From Diploptera punctata (lineage: Eukaryota > Arthropoda > Insecta > Blattodea > Blaberidae), in contig JASPKZ010001231.1 of assembly GCA_030220185.1 (NCBI GenBank), positions 310,001 to 374,000 of the forward strand: a stretch of 64,000 bases of DNA, read 5' to 3'. The notes below the pieces were generated by a model that saw nothing but the letters and a program-made list of their open reading frames with translations, had not been told where the DNA came from and searched no databases. Each line of letters opens with the position of its first letter. Position 1 is the stretch's first letter. Shown piece by piece: positions 63,218 through 64,000 of this stretch. Made by a program: the position numbers and the translations under genes.

Positions 63218-64000
63218 CAGCAAAAGTTCCACATTCACGGTTCCCTTATTCGCGGGTTAAAAAATTACGACACAGTTCCTGTATTCACAGCTAAGAAAGT
63301 TCTTTATTTGCAGATTCAGTCGGTATTCTAGAAGGATTAGTATCCTTTATTAACAATCGCTAACTTTTTTTTTACTGCAGGCACGTGCCAAGGCAGCTTT
63401 TACAAAGAGTGATTCAAACCAAATGGACAAATTAATATCAAAGTAAAATAAGCCTTATTGTCACTAAACCTAAAGTTCATTGTTAAAAGCCATCACTGCC
63501 GTAATTCACATGCTGCTATGTCCGTTGATAAATGCCGCCCTCGCCACAATCAACTTGTCATTCATTCCAATAATTTTGATTGAATAACACGTGTTTCTTT
63601 TGCTTTGTTGCCAATTTATAATGTAGAGTAAAAGGAAAGAAAATTAGTTTCGAAACAGAAAAAAACTAGTGTTGCCGCTTAAAGTAAAAATAGAAATGTT
63701 TGACCGTTTACGTGTTGGTGAGTTGTTTGCATCTATATCATGCTGTTACAATGTTAATGAATCAGCTGTACAATTCATCAAGAAATCTGAAGACAAAATA
63801 AGGAATTGTATCGCTGAATTCACAGCTGAATATCAATCTGAATTGAAAGACCTTTTAAAAGCGGCAAAACAGGAAAAAAAAATAATAAGTTCTTTAAGCC
63901 CTTGCCTAAAGCTAACAGTAATAATTAATAGAAATTGTTCAAAATCTCTCGTAATTGATTTTATTTTGAAAAATTATATTTTATTTCGGAACTTTGGAAT
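63218..64000 (+). pseudogene. pogo/Tigger-type transposase start, runs off the window
   Basis: A possible terminal repeat with TTCACGGTTCCCTTATTCGC at about 63233. From about 63620 the + strand reads LPLKVKIEMFDRLRVGELFA SISCCYNVNESAVQFIKKSE DKIRNCIAEF, the CENP-B-like HTH of pogo transposases (K...L.RL..G.....A....N.S.V..I.K). The remainder lies outside the window. Confidence 0.68.

Overview
This is a eukaryotic, AT-rich window carrying one host gene spread over about 52 kb and very many mobile elements. Spliced together, ten exons on the + strand encode an Ets-family factor of the GABP-alpha class (Ets97D/D-elg type in flies). It has an OST domain (exons 4-5), a Pointed/SAM domain (exon 7) and an ETS winged helix (exons 9-10). 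All ten splice phases agree and the coding length is 1644 nt (547 aa plus stop). The gene class, intron sizes and repeat content (Penelope-like elements, Jockey-type and RTE-like LINEs, mariner/Tc1, pogo, piggyBac, Harbinger, tRNA-headed SINEs) point to an insect with a large genome. A cockroach- or termite-like lineage is my guess, not something the sequence proves.

Layout. 0-2.1 kb: decayed LINE 3' ends. 2.2-4.0 kb: exons 1-2 with a SINE. Intron 2 (4.0-14.35 kb): a deleted mariner, a SINE, a Penelope (PLE) foldback, an unclassified 2.6-kb TIR element and several MITEs. Intron 3: PLE foldbacks and a Jockey-type LINE broken by three younger insertions. Intron 4: Harbinger-like and Tc1-like deletion derivatives. 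Intron 5 (23.3-31.2 kb): a 1.6-kb palindromic array of six tRNA-like cassettes, more tRNA-like hairpins and PLE foldbacks. Intron 7 (33-46.4 kb): tRNA/PLE nests, a PLE copy with RT and GIY-YIG coding, and piggyBac, Harbinger and pogo remnants. Intron 8: Tc1- and pogo-like elements and tRNA hairpins. Intron 9: PLE and LINE pieces. Downstream of the stop codon (54.7-64 kb): SINEs, a 3.2-kb palindrome of two nearly identical PLE copies, a hAT remnant and a pogo-like transposase running off the end.

The striking theme is the PLE population. At least five sequence families of PLE-derived foldback elements are present, and 9-15 bp target-site duplications can be read for many of them. Their ends carry hammerhead-ribozyme cores (CUGANGA, stem II, GAAA) in which stem III is reduced to a short, mostly palindromic tract (CG, CAUG, CUAG, UCGCGA). 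That is the reduced-stem-III type reported with Penelope elements and thought to act as dimers. Other families carry UUGANAA in place of CUGANGA, a paired change at the C3-G8 catalytic base pair. A second set of foldback elements is built around class-I tRNA-like cassettes. They use the same kind of duplications, insert into and are inserted by PLE foldbacks, and share a terminal-like motif with one PLE family. I consider this tRNA-hairpin class, and its possible dependence on PLEs, the best candidate for something undescribed.
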